Shown here: positions 51,701 through 63,331 of the stretch, in pieces
Numbering within the stretch: the stretch's first letter is position 1
Layout: every line of letters starts with the position of its first letter
Assembly: GCA_013076295.1 (NCBI GenBank)
Contig: RQOL01000660.1
Coordinates: 1,116,001 to 1,180,000 of the forward strand
Source of the DNA: Sanderia malayensis
Taxonomy: Eukaryota; Cnidaria; Scyphozoa; Semaeostomeae; Pelagiidae
Direction: 5' to 3'
Length of the DNA stretch: 64,000 nt
The notes under the pieces: model-generated
Told to the model about the DNA's origin: nothing
Seen by the model: only the letters and a program-made list of their open reading frames with translations
Database searches by the model: none
Made by a program: the position numbers and the translations under genes

Positions 51701-54135
51701 TGCCTACACGCATTTTTTTTTATAAGGAATTTCAGCTCGAGCCCAGTACTAAAAATTCCTTAGCTAGAAGGCAAATTTGAGTACTCAAAATTCCTTAGCA
51801 GTTCCTTAACTTTTTTTCGTGTTTCTCAGAAATAGACTAAAAAAAGGTAAATATTCGATAATTGTAATTGGGCAAGTATTTAAAGTTAGTATTAGGGGTA
51901 GACAACACTTGGACAGGCTATTTCCGCTAATAAGAGGGTGTAAGTTTTACATTTCCTGTTAAGTGCTGAAAATAAAAATTTTCCAATTCCTTAGCAGTCT
52001 TCCGTCCAGTACTAGAATTCCTTAAGTTTTTGCCTTGCCGAGTACTGCGTTCCTTATAAAGTCGTTCCTTATAAAAAAAAATGCGTGTACACAGTAATTC
52101 TCCTTTAAGTTTTGAGTATATATAAATTTGTCATTTTTCACTTTGAAACACACATTTTAATTATTGAATTTTTTAATTTTGACAAGCTTTTCTTTAAAGC
52201 ACTTTCTTGTAGAAATTACGTGTACTGAAATTGAACCTTTTGTCTTTTACTTTTTAGGGCTGACCAAGATGATAATTACGAGGAACCGTGGGAATATACT
52301 GCTAAAACTTACCCTATTAATCATGCGTCGAAACCGCCCCCAAAGCCCGCGCACCAAGCCACCGCACTTGCGCAGCAGAAACGACCATCAGATGATTACG
52401 ATGCACCATGGGAATGGAGTGAGAAATCCTTGTCAAAGGCCATTGCGAAGCTGCCTCCTCCCTCTGCGAAGCAGTCTGAGATGTCACGTGAACGTGTGGA
52501 GAGTTCTTTGAGTAATCAGAGCAAGCCAACGATGCTACAAACGAATCAACGTCAACACTCAACCGAATCTGCTGCTCAGTCGCAGCCATCAACTTTGGAG
52601 AGAGCTTACGAAGTCGATCCCACAATTCCTCTCGAGAATCAAAGGTACGTATACACACTTTGCTTTTATATGAGAATACTAGACTCACTACATTGCGTCC
52701 CTCGTTTTGCTCGCTCGGTTACGAGTTACGAGCTAGGCACAGGGAAGGGACGCAATATAGTACAAGCCTCTATGTTCTTAAATTTTTCAATTTTGAGCAT
52801 GAAATTATTCTTAAGTTACCGCATTTACTCGAGTGAGCGCCGCCTCCGTATGAGCGCCGCATTTGAGACAATAAAGTTTACAAGCGCCGCCCCTGAATAA
52901 GCGCCGCATCAAAAGTACTGGAAATTAATGGAGTGCCGCGGCGCTCACTCGAATAAATACGGTATTCTTAACCGATTTTGATTTGCTTGTTGATAGAGCT
53001 CAGATGAACAAAAATCTTAGTCCATTCGATGACGCTAAATCCTTGCTTTGTTCTTGCATTATTCTTAAATTTCGGAGATTTTGAGTCACCATATTTGTCT
53101 CGATATTTTTGATACAGTAAAAGCTTGCAAATAAGAACCCATGGATTAAGAACCTCCACTAAGTTGTTTCTGCTCAAACAATAGAAGAAACGATAGCCCT
53201 TTTTACCAAAGCACTAGATGCATGCAAGGTTCCTATATGCAGGTTTTTATACCGTGTAAATTTTGTTATCTGCCTGAAGTCTGCTGATTTCATGATCTGA
53301 TCCAATCTAAATCTTTTTTAATCCCATCTAATCTAATCCAATCCAATCTAAGATAACCTGTTTTGGATTTATTTTAATCTTGTTCAATCTGATGTTTGGC
53401 GTTTATTCTTTTCAGTTGGTATCATGGTAAAATTTCTCGATACGAGGCTGAGTCGTTGCTCCGAGACCTTCCAGACTGCAGCTATTTAATCAGGGACAGC
53501 GAAAGCGCAAAGACAGATTTCTCTTTGTCCTTGAGGTAAAATGATAATCCCTCTCCCTCCCTCTTTATTTCTGTAAATATTATTTCCTGACTATTATTAT
53601 TGACTATTATTATTGACTATTATTGACTATTTCCTGAATATTATTTCCTTTCCTGAATATTATACTGACCACCTTTCTCATCCGCATGACGTAACCCTAA
53701 CCCTATTCCTAACCCAAGTTCTGTTTTTACTCAATTTCAATGAGGGGCTTATTGGAAAGAAAAGGGGGCTAGCTGAGAGGGGGCTAAAAAGATGATTAGC
53801 AAACTCGCAATCCTTTCTTCTTATTATAATCGATTTTTATCGATTTTGATGATACTAATATTATCGTAGTAACATCGTGGCTAATTTCCGATCAATCTTT
53901 TTATTGAAACAAATCTCTTTTTTGTAGGAACCATAATGAGCCGATGCATTTAAAAATATCTTGTCCACAAGGTAAATTCATTCTGGGTCAAAACAGTCGA
54001 CCGTATGATACAATTCCAGAAATGATACATCATTATTCAATGAACACACTTAACATCAAAGGTGCCGAACAGGTCAAGCTCATATACCCGGTCATCCAAG
54101 AAGCCATGTACTTCACTGTTGAACCAGGCAGTTAA
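48731..54135 (+). CDS. SHB-like: SH2 adaptor of the SHB/SHD/SHE/SHF family, 562 aa
   Basis: Exons: 48731-49084, 50268-50709, 50850-51027, 52258-52644, 53416-53535 and 53928-54135, totalling 1689 nt with continuous phase. The C-terminal SH2 domain starts WYHGKISRYEAESLL (residue 455). It has the phosphotyrosine-binding arginine in YLIRDSES, then DFSLSLR, MHLKIS, FILGQNS and NIKGAEQVKLIYPV, the specific SHB/SHF signature. N-terminal to it are eight motifs of type [DE][DN]YxxP[WYF][DE]: DDYSDPWD, DNYMDPYD twice, DNYIEPFD, DDYKDPWD, EDYTVPYD, DNYEEPWE and DDYDAPWE. In this family such tyrosines are kinase substrates that recruit SH2 proteins, and the SH2 domain docks on activated receptors. The ATG at 48731 was chosen as the first in frame; an upstream TTG extension is unlikely. 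No SH3 or PH domain. Confidence 0.93.
51707..52087. mobile_element. TIR element, AAGGAA dialect, in SHB-like intron 3
   Basis: TA-CACGCATTTTTTTTATAAGGA on the left and TCCTTATAAAAAAAAATGCG-TG-TA on the right. TTCCTTA words recur. It lies between the third and fourth coding exons. Confidence 0.8.
52819..52962. mobile_element. TACCGTA-terminus element, GAGCGCCGC dialect
   Basis: The ends are TA-CCGCATTTACTCGAGTGAGCG and CGCTCACTCGAATAAATACGG-TA. Words GCGCCGC recur five times inside. It lies in an SHB-like intron. Confidence 0.8.
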
Positions 54136-54842
54136 TTACTTTTGCTGTTCTTCAGATTTTCATTTTAATGTAGATTTTACGAGTTTATATTTTCAATTAA
54201 TATTGATCGCTGTGCAAGTCTTGAGAGACGCCATAAATTTAAAATGTATATCACCCATGTTTTCGTATTTTATAAATAATTCATCTTGGTAAATCTTTTG
54301 CATTTTATAATCAGGTGCTTGATTATCTGTATTGTAGATGGCTGGCAATCTTCTATTGAAATATCGGCAATTTTTTCTTGTAAAGACGAGAATTCCTTAT
54401 CATGAAGTATGATCATATGATAGGTTAAACATTATGCTATAAACTGTCAAGTAATTGTAATGTAAAAATAGATTTTCGCACCGAGGTGATAGGTAGAACT
54501 TCATTTCTACAACATTTGTAATTTTTATTTTAATGCGTTCAATATCGGATTTTCATCACTGCAAAATGTTTTCGATCGCAATGTCTCATGCGAAGCAGCT
54601 TTTGTGTCAACAATGCGAAGGAGAGGCTTTCCTTCACTACCGTAATGCTTCGATTAAACGCCCGGGGCGTTTATTAGCTTTTATTCGAGGGGGCGTTTAA
54701 AGGGCGCATTACGGTACGGTACTTCAAAGCGAGGTCATCGTCACGTGTGTGTGTGTCCAGCCATTTTGAATTCGTAATATTTTTGTCTTCGTTTTGTTAA
54801 CTTTTTTGATTATTAAACTAAACATTTGATGAAATAGGAAAT
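54136..54842. other. Intergenic region between SHB-like gene and MRPL24
   Basis: Contains the SHB-like 3' flank, the small palindromic element at 54640-54714 and the MRPL24 promoter. No other exon was seen. Confidence 0.5.
54640..54714. mobile_element. 75-bp TACCGTA palindrome, AAACGCCC dialect
   Basis: TA-CCGTAATGCTTCGATTAAACG on the left, mirrored on the right by GCGTTTAAAGGGCGCATTACGG-TA with an extra GGGCGTTTATT inside. It is the shortest complete member of the superfamily in this window. Confidence 0.75.
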
Positions 54843-56429
54843 ATGAAAAGAAGGCCTGTAATTCCTTGGAGCCCTTTTCCAAGGAAGGCACTTCCAAGTC
54901 GATTCCCTACACCGACAAGACATCCAAAGAAAGCCAAGAAAATTATCCCATGGGACAGAAACGACTGGCATGTTCTCAAGGGAGATTTTGTAAGACTGAA
55001 AGAATATCCTCAACGTATTCATCGTCTTTTAATTAGCTCTTAGCATCACAATTCTTAATATTTCAAGTATCTTTGCCCAGGATATCTTGGGGGGAAAGCT
55101 AATCGTCATTTTATCACGTCACAGGTTGAAATTTTGGTTGGAAAGGACAAGGGAAAACAAGGGAAAATTCGTGAAGTAGCAAGGTCGAAAAATTTGGTTT
55201 TTGTTCAAGGACTAAATATGGTAGGTATTTAATCAATGCCTACACGCTTTTTCGTGATAACCAGGGGTTATATACGTACAAAAATGCTCAACTTTATCCC
55301 AAGTAATTTTAGACCCTGAAAATGACAGCACTTAAGTGTTAAAACACCAAAATTTTCATCCTAAGTTAAGTATTTCGTGCTAATCCAAGTTTTTTATAAA
55401 ATGAATGTGTGGTGCAAATGGTATTTTGTAACTCCTAATAGCTTTAGGAAATTTGTAAATCCATTTAGGTTTTAGATATGCTTGCATTGCAATGACATCA
55501 ACTTTTTGCTAATAACTTTTCGAGTATATCAAATTGTTTTAGAATTAATTTCTTTTTTAGTATCATAGATACATGAAACCGTACCAAGACTTTCCCGGTG
55601 GCCAATTGCCATTTGAAGAGCCAATCCATGCTGCCGATGTTAAATTGGTTGACCCAGAAACCGGGTACAAACATTTATAACATTTATATAAACCATTTGC
55701 TTAAAGTTCCACCAAGAATCTCAACTGGGTGTGCATGGTTAGGTGTTCAAATTAATTGGTATTTCTCTTTATTTTAGGAATGCTACTGATATAGTTTGGC
55801 GTTATAATGAGGACGGAAAAAGAGTCCGTGTCTCTCTTGATTCTGGTAAAATAATACCAAAACCCCCGTGGGAGAGAAGTGACTTTAAATCGAGAGATGC
55901 TGTACCAGGTAAGTAAAATAATATCTTAAGTGTTTTATTTTAAACTATTTTGTATTACTACAGAAAATTATGTGCTTTCAAAATGATAAGTGAAATAAAT
56001 TATTTGTACTTTTGTTGGATGTCTATAAAAGATCTCTGTTGACATTAAATGTTTTTTTATCGCAAATAATACAATAACTGATCTTAAATGGTATATTCTA
56101 AAATGCCTATCTCTTAATCAATGCTAAGTCTCAGAAATTTCTTTTTAGATGGTGAATTTGATACACTTGTTTCAGATGCCTCAAAAGAAACTTTTGTCCC
56201 ATCAATGCTATTATTTCATGAAGAGATCATGAAAACAATGGATGTTAAGCCAACTATTCCAAAAACGGAGCCTGACGTACGTGATGTCATAATGGCAGAA
56301 ATCAAAAAAGATGCCCTCACACAACCATCCAGTGTTGAAACTAAACTTTCAGAAACCCCACCACTTTATATGACAATGGCTTTTTATCTTCGTAACACAT
56401 TAGAAAGTCTCAAATTTTGGAAGTCATGA
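54843..56429 (+). CDS. MRPL24: Mitochondrial large-subunit ribosomal protein uL24m, 252 aa
   Basis: Exons: 54843-54989, 55125-55220, 55561-55664, 55778-55908 and 56149-56429, totalling 759 nt in frame. The KOW-type core is WHVLKGDFVEILVGKDKGKQGKI followed by NLVFVQGLNM, HRYMK, VKLVDPETG, VWRYNEDGKRVRVS and GKIIPKPPWER, matching MRPL24 along its length. The N-terminus is basic (KRRPVIPWSPFPRK), as expected for mitochondrial import. At 252 aa it is somewhat longer than the human protein (216 aa), mainly in the C-terminal region after SMLLFHEEIMKTMD. It assembles into the mitochondrial 39S subunit. The next gene, CFAP161, starts 294 bp downstream on the same strand. Confidence 0.95.
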
Positions 56430-56722
56430 TGCTTACTTTGTGATTTAATTGTTCATGTTATGTTTCTCGTTTTTGCTATTTGTATGCTAAGCTATTACTA
56501 CGATATGAAATATGTCAATTTTAAAACGAAATTCCTATCCCTCTATCAACATCATTGATCAACATGTTGTGATGTCAACTCGAGGCTGTTTTGTATCAGC
56601 CTCACATTCATTACTTATTTTCCGTTGTCGTGGTAACGAAGAAATTTATTTGCTCGTGTCTGTTCATGTTTGGAGAAACCTAACGACTTTTCCGCAGCTT
56701 TTATTAGAATCAAGAGTGAAAA

Positions 56723-58759
56723 ATGAGCGGAATTAAAACTTATAACGCTTCAGTTAGAGTTGGAAATTGGAATGAGGATCTTTGTCTTGAGGAGGTAATT
56801 TGAAACTCCGTAAAATACTTTATAAAAATAGCTGTATTATAGTATACATTTAAAGCAATTTGAATCATAAGGTACTGTTGTGCAGGCACATTTTTCAGAC
56901 CTGCATGCAAACACAACAGGATGTCTCTTCAAAATGCTGAAAACATTACAATCTGATCAATACAGTAAAACTTTCTTTTCAGGATCTCTTAAAAGATTTC
57001 TTGCAGAAGAAAGAAAGAGGAGAGCTTCTTATAGATCAAACCCACAACCTTTACTCGAAAATACTCAAGGATGTAAGTAGAAAAATGCTGCACCCTAAGA
57101 TAATTGAGATTATAGAGATGATAAAATCCTGCTTTTTCTCTCCCTTGATATCTTAATCTTACTTTAACGTGCATTTGTCTTTTTCAACAAAAGGTTGACC
57201 TTAGCATGTCACCCGATGGCTATATTCGATTTGGCGATATGGTATGCATTTACAACCCAGACAATGATGTTGTTCTATCAGTCAACATGTCCGACAGTAA
57301 ACTACATGAAGCAGAGTCTATTGAGGGACCATGTGGTGTATCTGGCTCTAAATCATTAGCACCATGCGCTAGAAACTCTTTTGTCATAAAAAGGTAAATC
57401 AATCAACAATTTTGTACTTACCAGTACCAGATTTTTGTGTCCTCCATGTCAACTCTGTGTCCTCCAATTTTGATGTCACTGTCTATGCAACAAGACAAGG
57501 CCTTACTTTGTTTGGGAGTGAGTGCTGGTGAAATAAATTATCATCATTTTCTCCAGATGTGCAGCTTTCATTCACATTTGTCGCTATTGCAGTTGATTAT
57601 ATTTGAGTATTAACGATCTTTGATTTTTCTTCAGTTGTGATAACTCGGCAGATGGGGATGTACTTACAAATGGCCAACATTTTCTACTGTGCACTTTGCC
57701 TGGAATAGGAGGAGACGTGAGTTTGTTAGCTCATTTCATAAATAAGCTTTCACAATCACTATTTAGCCGTTGCTAGATATTATTTCGTTCTTATTGTTAG
57801 TTGAAGCTTCAAAGCGAAAGAGCAACCTTCATGAAATGTGCAAAAAAGTCAAGGTTACAAGAAGTGCAGCTTGATACCAATGTGTCATACCTTTGTCATT
57901 GGTCAGTATAAATAATGCTAACTACACAACTCTTTAATTATACTTGAAGAAATTCTGAAACAATTTTATCAAAATATGTTTTATGCATGTTACTTTACAA
58001 TTCAGGCAAGTATTATGCTTTGACCCAAGAGAAAGACTTGAAACTGAAGGTCTCCCTGTCCAGGTATTAAAAAATGATTGAGACTTTCACCAGCATCTCT
58101 TTCATTAAAATCATTTGGTGCATATTTTTTAAATCATGAGTTGCTGACACAGTGTATGCATATTTGCTTTTTTTATAATCTCAAAATGCCTTCTAATGTT
58201 ACATTTCTCTTTTCAAGACAAATAGAAAGTTGTTAATCAATCATTGCAAAACAAATCAAAGGCTCTGTGTTCTTCCTGAGCACACATTTAGGTCAGCAAA
58301 TGTTCATTCATCATTATGTACCACTTATTATTATTAATAATAATAATAAAGCATTTTTGTACGTATATGTGTTTTAATAAAACACCCCCTTTGGTGTAAT
58401 TGAAATCCAATCCACATCAGGTTTTAGCTGCCATATTATTTACCTATACATAACAAATAAAGTAGCATAAAACTCTATTGTGCTTTGGGGCTTATTTGAT
58501 TTTTAGGGTTTTAGAGGGGGGCTTAATAGAGAATGGGTTTTTAATAGACAGGGGTGTTCCATTAAAACACCCCTGTCTATTAAGTTTTCTTGTCATACTA
58601 AAATTCATGAATAATTAATTTTTTAACAGGACGTCATTTGGAAGAGAGCTGGAAGTAACAGCGAATACAAGTCTTGATTCCCACAATGCAGAGAAACCAA
58701 TAAATCATTGGATACTCGTGACCAGATCCCCAGAAACCACAGAAGCGAACACAGACTAA
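56723..58759 (+). CDS. CFAP161: Cilia- and flagella-associated protein 161, 268 aa
   Basis: Exons: 56723-56794, 56983-57072, 57194-57393, 57635-57716, 57801-57901, 58006-58063, 58218-58291 and 58630-58759, totalling 807 nt. All junctions keep phase. The protein begins MSGIKTYNASVRVGNWNEDL, then LLKDFLQKKERGELLI, LSMSPDGYIRFGDMV, GPCGVSG, FMKCAKKSRLQEVQL, DPRERLETEGLPV, LLINHCKTN and NHWILVTRSP, aligning with vertebrate CFAP161 end to end. In vertebrates CFAP161 is a microtubule inner protein of ciliary doublets. Its presence shows the organism builds motile cilia. Other ORFs overlapping exon 2 are in the wrong frame. Confidence 0.96.
58548..58586. repeat. 16-bp inverted repeat (hairpin)
   Basis: AATAGACAGGGGTGTT, a short spacer, then AACACCCCTGTCTATT, in the last CFAP161 intron next to GGGGCTTA-type words. 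Probably a remnant of a TACCGTA-like element. Confidence 0.65.
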
Positions 58760-59948
58760 CATTTGTGTGGCACTAATTTTTCAACTCAAATATTTCTAAA
58801 TTTAATTATTGTACAAAGTTTCAGCTTTTCTTTAAATGTAGATTTTGACATGAAGCGAAAATGACGATATCTTGTTTTCCTCTTGTGACTTCAACCTCTT
58901 TATCTTAAAGGGCGGGAGGAAATTGACTAACAATGGTCAAAATCCCCGAGTTAAAACATTTCGACTTTCTGAGCCAGTCAATTTCAAGCCAATAAAGCGC
59001 ACCTCCCAGGAAATGTCTTAACCCTCTCATCAGTTCTAGAGGGGCGAAACCTGTCTTGATCAGCATTGCCTTATCACAGTGGGTTTCGGTAGTTCGCGAC
59101 AATTTTTTGCGCTAAACTTGCTGAAGGGTGTCTTCAAGCTTTGACTTTCCAACCATCTATTCTAGAGAGCCAGAAGTTGTCTCAAAGAGTTTGGAAAAAT
59201 GCAATATACACTCTTTTTGTTTTATAAGAATGCTTAATTTTTTGCTGAGCCTCATTATTCTTAATTTTTTTCTATTTTGAGCCCCGGAATATTCTAAAAT
59301 TATTCTTAGCGCTGCAGAAAATACGGATATGGCAATACACTGCTATTATTATAATCAATGCCAAAACGCATAACTATTACAATGGCTAACAGAATAAGTC
59401 CTTAATTCCTGTAGCACAGATTTTATCGACACTTTCATCGAAATTTGGATGAGTGTATTTAAAACCATTGCCTGTGAAAAACATACCAATTCAAAAATAA
59501 AAAGCGCCTCCTAAAAATGATAGTTTCACAAGATCGTGAGCCTGACAATATTCTTAAAATTTTCTTAAATTTCACGAATTTTGAGCCTCATTATTCTTAT
59601 AAAGTCTTATAAAAAGAAAAGAGTGTAATAAAAAAAGTCCACCGGTTTCAAAGCAAGAGCTGTGTAGGATTCTGTTGCTTTTTCCCAATGTAGACCAAAC
59701 TTTGACCTCTTCGACCACACTCAATAGCGAATGTAAGTTACTCCCCCGACATTTGGAAGCCTGTAAAGCTGAGTGATGTGGTACTGCGAAAGTAAACTTT
59801 GGAAGTAAATTATTTCGGAAGTAAATTACATTTTCCGCCTCATTTCCAGACAACACCAAATATACATTTTCCATCTGCAAAGTTTTATTCAGGGTCTTTC
59901 TCTGTTGTATGTTACCATCATATGTGCGGCTTATTTCGTTTGCTCAAA
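58760..59948. other. Intergenic region between CFAP161 and the LamG gene
   Basis: Contains one complete TIR element (59209-59625) and the presumed LamG promoter. No exon was recognised. Confidence 0.5.
59209..59625. mobile_element. TIR element, AAGAAT dialect
   Basis: TA-CACTCTTTTTGTTTTATAAG on the left and CTTATAAAAAGAAAAGAGTG-TA on the right. Nearly identical to 46257-46677, so both copies probably moved in the same burst. Confidence 0.85.
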
Positions 59949-61401
59949 ATGACTAAGCTGACGATATTATTGCTGCTTATTACAAACAGTTTCTGCCAAC
60001 ATGAATTTAAAGCAAAGGTAATTATGGATTTCTTTGATTATAATACAATCTAATCTACTAATGTACATACCGTATTTCCTCTACTAAGCGCTTATTAAAT
60101 ATTTTGCAAAATTGGGTGGGCGCTTATTAGAGGGGGCGCTTAAAAGAGGGGGGCGCTTATTTCAAAGTCCTAAAATTTTAAAATCAAACAACATGAAAAA
60201 CAAAAGAATAATCTTAAATAGTGCCGAATGTTATTCAATACAGTCAAGATCAACTTCAACTGGTGATCTTGACTGCATTGCATTTTCCAAACGCTCACGA
60301 CCCGATGAAAGTTTTTTCCAACCTTAAAGAGTTCCTACGTTACTATTTGAACCAAACAGTGAAAATGTAAGAATTCTATTAACTGCCCGGGGCGGTTAAT
60401 TTTTCCATCCAGCCTATTGTTCCAAGACAATAGGCTATTGTTTTTTCTATTGTTTTGAGCAGCAAAATCACCCTGAAGGTTCTTACATAATCCACTGGTT
60501 CTTATATGCGGGTTTTTACTGTAGGCAATAACCAGTCTTTTTCGTCTTTTATCTGTTATATTCTTATTTATTGCAGTATTACGAGTACGACGGATTAACC
60601 ATCCAAGAACAGTCTTGTACAACAATGCGAAGTGGATTGGTAAGATTTCAGAAAACAACAAGAAAATTAGAAGTGTGTTTAGATCGCAAATGGCAGCCGT
60701 ATGGCCCAGAAGAAGAACAGAAAATGCGATTACACAATGGCTTGATTGGCCATTGGAAAATGGATGAAGAATCTGGAACGCGGGTGGACGATGATTCTGG
60801 CTACGAAAACCACGGCACGGCTGCGGTGGCGCGTCCAAGTCGCGGTAAATTCACAAGAGCACGATACTTCGATTCCAAGGGGTTAATAACAATCCCAAAC
60901 ACCCATTACATCAATTTTGGAACATCAAGTTTTTCAGTTGGGGGATGGACAAAGATACTTGACATCAAATACCCTCGTACGAGTTTTGCAGTTACCAAGA
61001 CATCTGCCTGCTATTTGGGAAGGACAGGTTGGAACATTGGACATGGCTATAACAATGGTGGCACCGAAGTTTGTATTTGTGATCAATATAAGAATAAGGT
61101 TCGCTCTGTAATTTCACACGACCAAGCTGTAACACCTGCAAAACTTCTGGGAAGATGGGCTCATTACATGTTCGTGTTTGACAGAGGAAACAATAAGATC
61201 AAGCTGTACATCAACGGAGTGAAGCAAAGAAGTGAAGTTGATATCAGCTCGATAAAAGGAGGCGTCAACAATGACAAGCCACTTGTTTTTGGATACCTTC
61301 ATGGTTGGACAACGAAAGGATATTTGGACGATTTCAGACTCTACAACATCGCCATAAATGACAAAGAGGCTGCAGCAATCCACGCTGACCACAGAATTTG
61401 A
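59949..61401 (+). CDS. Secreted LamG/concanavalin-like domain protein, 297 aa
   Basis: Exon 1 is 59949-60017 (23 codons) and exon 2 60577-61401. A clear signal peptide (MTKLTILLLLITNSFCQ) leads into a short Cys-containing segment with LVRFQKTTRKLEVCLDRKW, a motif often seen as RYN-x-LEFC-W in extracellular proteins. From about residue 90 is a LamG-like (Laminin_G_3 type) beta-sandwich: LIGHWKMDEESGTRVDDDSG, ARYFDSKG, FSVGGW, GRWAHYMFVFDRGNNKI, KLYINGV and GYLDDFRLYN near the C-terminus. Proteins of this type bind glycans or matrix proteins; the ligand here cannot be told. No membrane anchor. No operon-like link to CFAP161. Confidence 0.88.
60069..60160. mobile_element. One-sided TACCGTA element, GCGCTTATT dialect, in the LamG intron
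   Basis: TACCGTATTTCCTCTACTAAG followed by repeated GGGCGCTTATT/GCGCTTAAA words. The right end is missing. Confidence 0.5.
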
Positions 61402-61521
61402 AACTTTATGAACTTTGATTTTAAGTAATTTGATCACAGTTAAATTCTTATGTGCTTGTTATCTTTGATTATGAATTTATTTGCTGAAGCTTTTATTTTG
61501 CCTACTTTTTACCCCGTCTGT

Positions 61522-61854
61522 CATAGGCGCCGACTTTTACTTTTCCCAGGGGGGGCTCAAAATTAAAGAAAAAAATTGGGGAAATAAAAGGATAGAAAAA
61601 TTCCCTGTCATTTTTAATAACGTACAATATATATATGTATTATGTGTAATAAATAAACAAAACATTGCAATAAAACAGTTATAACATCATGGTCTACAGT
61701 ATTATCAGTTCAATTCTTTGATTAGTGTTTCTTCAATAAAATAAACGTGTTTTTTCAAATCCCAAACAAAATTCCCAGGGGGGGTGGGCAGAGCCCCCCA
61801 TAGAAATTTCCAGCAGGGGCTTGAGCCCCCAAGCCCCCACGTAGTCGGCGCCTG
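61522..61854. mobile_element. hAT-like MITE (CATAGGCGCCGAC termini)
   Basis: The left end CATAGGCGCCGAC mirrors the right end GTCGGCGCCTG. The flanks CGTCTGT and CGTCTGC look like an imperfect duplication of 7-8 bp. Runs of GGGGGG and CCCCCC lie inside both ends. No ORF of note. Confidence 0.65.
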
Positions 61855-62007
61855 CGTCTGCTTCAATTTCGGAAGAAAATTCCTTCGCGTGAACGAACTC
61901 GAACTCCTGATCTCCTCAACCAAACAATAACGAAACATTCAAGATACTCTGATTTATCGCTGGGGCAAGGGGGACTTTGAAGAGCAAAGTATTATCTAAC
62001 TCTGATT

Positions 62008-62288
62008 CAGTGGCGTAGTTAGAGGGGGCAGGGGGCGAAAACCCCCCTGTAGAGCTAAACTGCCGTTTTGTCGGAAAATTGCTGATCTTGTCGGAAAATA
62101 GATATCTTCTTTTCACGTTCAGTTTTAGCTAATTTCCTTACCTTATATTCATAGTCTTAAAGAAAAAAATGCTTTTGGGAATGAAATGAAATTTGAAATT
62201 TTTTGAAATTTGAAATTTCAAAATGAAATTTTTGTCGGAAAATCTGAATTTCTCTCCCCCTCTATAAAATTTCCTATCTACGCCAATG
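62008..62288. mobile_element. hAT MITE with 8-bp target duplication
   Basis: The ends CAGTGGCGTAG and CTACGCCAATG are inverted repeats with one mismatch. Perfect 8-bp direct repeats CTCTGATT flank it (62000-62007 and 62289-62296). Terminus and duplication length fit the hAT superfamily. Non-autonomous. Confidence 0.85.
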
Positions 62289-63331
62289 CTCTGATTAAAC
62301 TTTCTCAAACAGATACCATAACCCATCGTTCCCCTGTGGACTGAAGTTGGCCCGGATATCTCGAAGTCCCGCTATGTTGAACAAATTTTCATTTTCCGAG
62401 CGAGTTCGAGATAGCGAAACTCCACTGTACATACAAGCAAGAAAGAGCATAGCCATTACAGTTAGTCGTGTTATTTCAAAACAAAAATGCCAAGGACTTT
62501 GTTTTTAATTCTTGATGTCCCACAGGACAAGTGAAACGGAATTTTTAATGTCATTCAATAAACTCACGTTCCATTCATAAAAGTAACCAATCAACAACAA
62601 GCATTCCTTGTCATGTGATAATAATTTTACAGTTTGATTGGTCAATCAGTTACATGTAAATTATTCTTCATTTCATTTAAAAATGCATTTTATTCGCTTT
62701 TCGTTGCCGCTTGAGAATTTGAAATCGTGAAATGAGTTATTGCTGAAAATAAATTTGCGGTTGTATTTGTGAATTCCTGTTTGGTTAATTTGTTCAGCGA
62801 GCAAGAAAATAACAGCAAAAGAACTCAATTCAAAGATTAATAAACATTAAGCTCAACGCATACCTTGTTCATTTTATATTTCTTTCTCTTCTTCTGTAGC
62901 CTCATTCAAATCCAAGCCTAACTAACCCTAGAACTGCCGTCCAAAAAAGAAACAAGTTCAGAAAGTCTGACTGGAAGAATGGCGTGTATGCTGCATGAAG
63001 TTTCCTCCAAAGCCCGCGCAGTCACCGCCTCGCTTTCATTACGAGACTTTACATTAGTGGTTGCATTATCAAGCGCATATTAGCCGTGGGGATATATGTC
63101 GCTATAAAATGTCCATATCATCGTAATTATTATATTTACTAAACTAAAATATATCCAGTAAATAACAACAATTAAATTAATCAACAAGCAAAATTATACT
63201 TTGAAGTAAATATTATTTACTTATTCAAATATTTTCAACTAAATTAATTTTTCGTTATATGAGCATTGAAAGCAATTTTCCATTGTCAATCAATAGAGGT
63301 AAAAATAAATGACTATCTAAATCATACCCCT

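Larger units (their letters stand above)
61402..63331. other. Convergent intergenic region between LamG and lipoxygenase genes
   Basis: Carries two hAT-like MITEs (61522-61854 and 62008-62288) and a pogo-like fragment (about 62345-62430). The remaining 900 bp shows no exon or RNA gene that I can support. Confidence 0.5.

Noticed and set aside
55249..55560. Possible TIR element in MRPL24 intron 2
   Set aside because: Only a left-like end (TACACGCTTTTT) is visible; no matching right terminus or repeated word.
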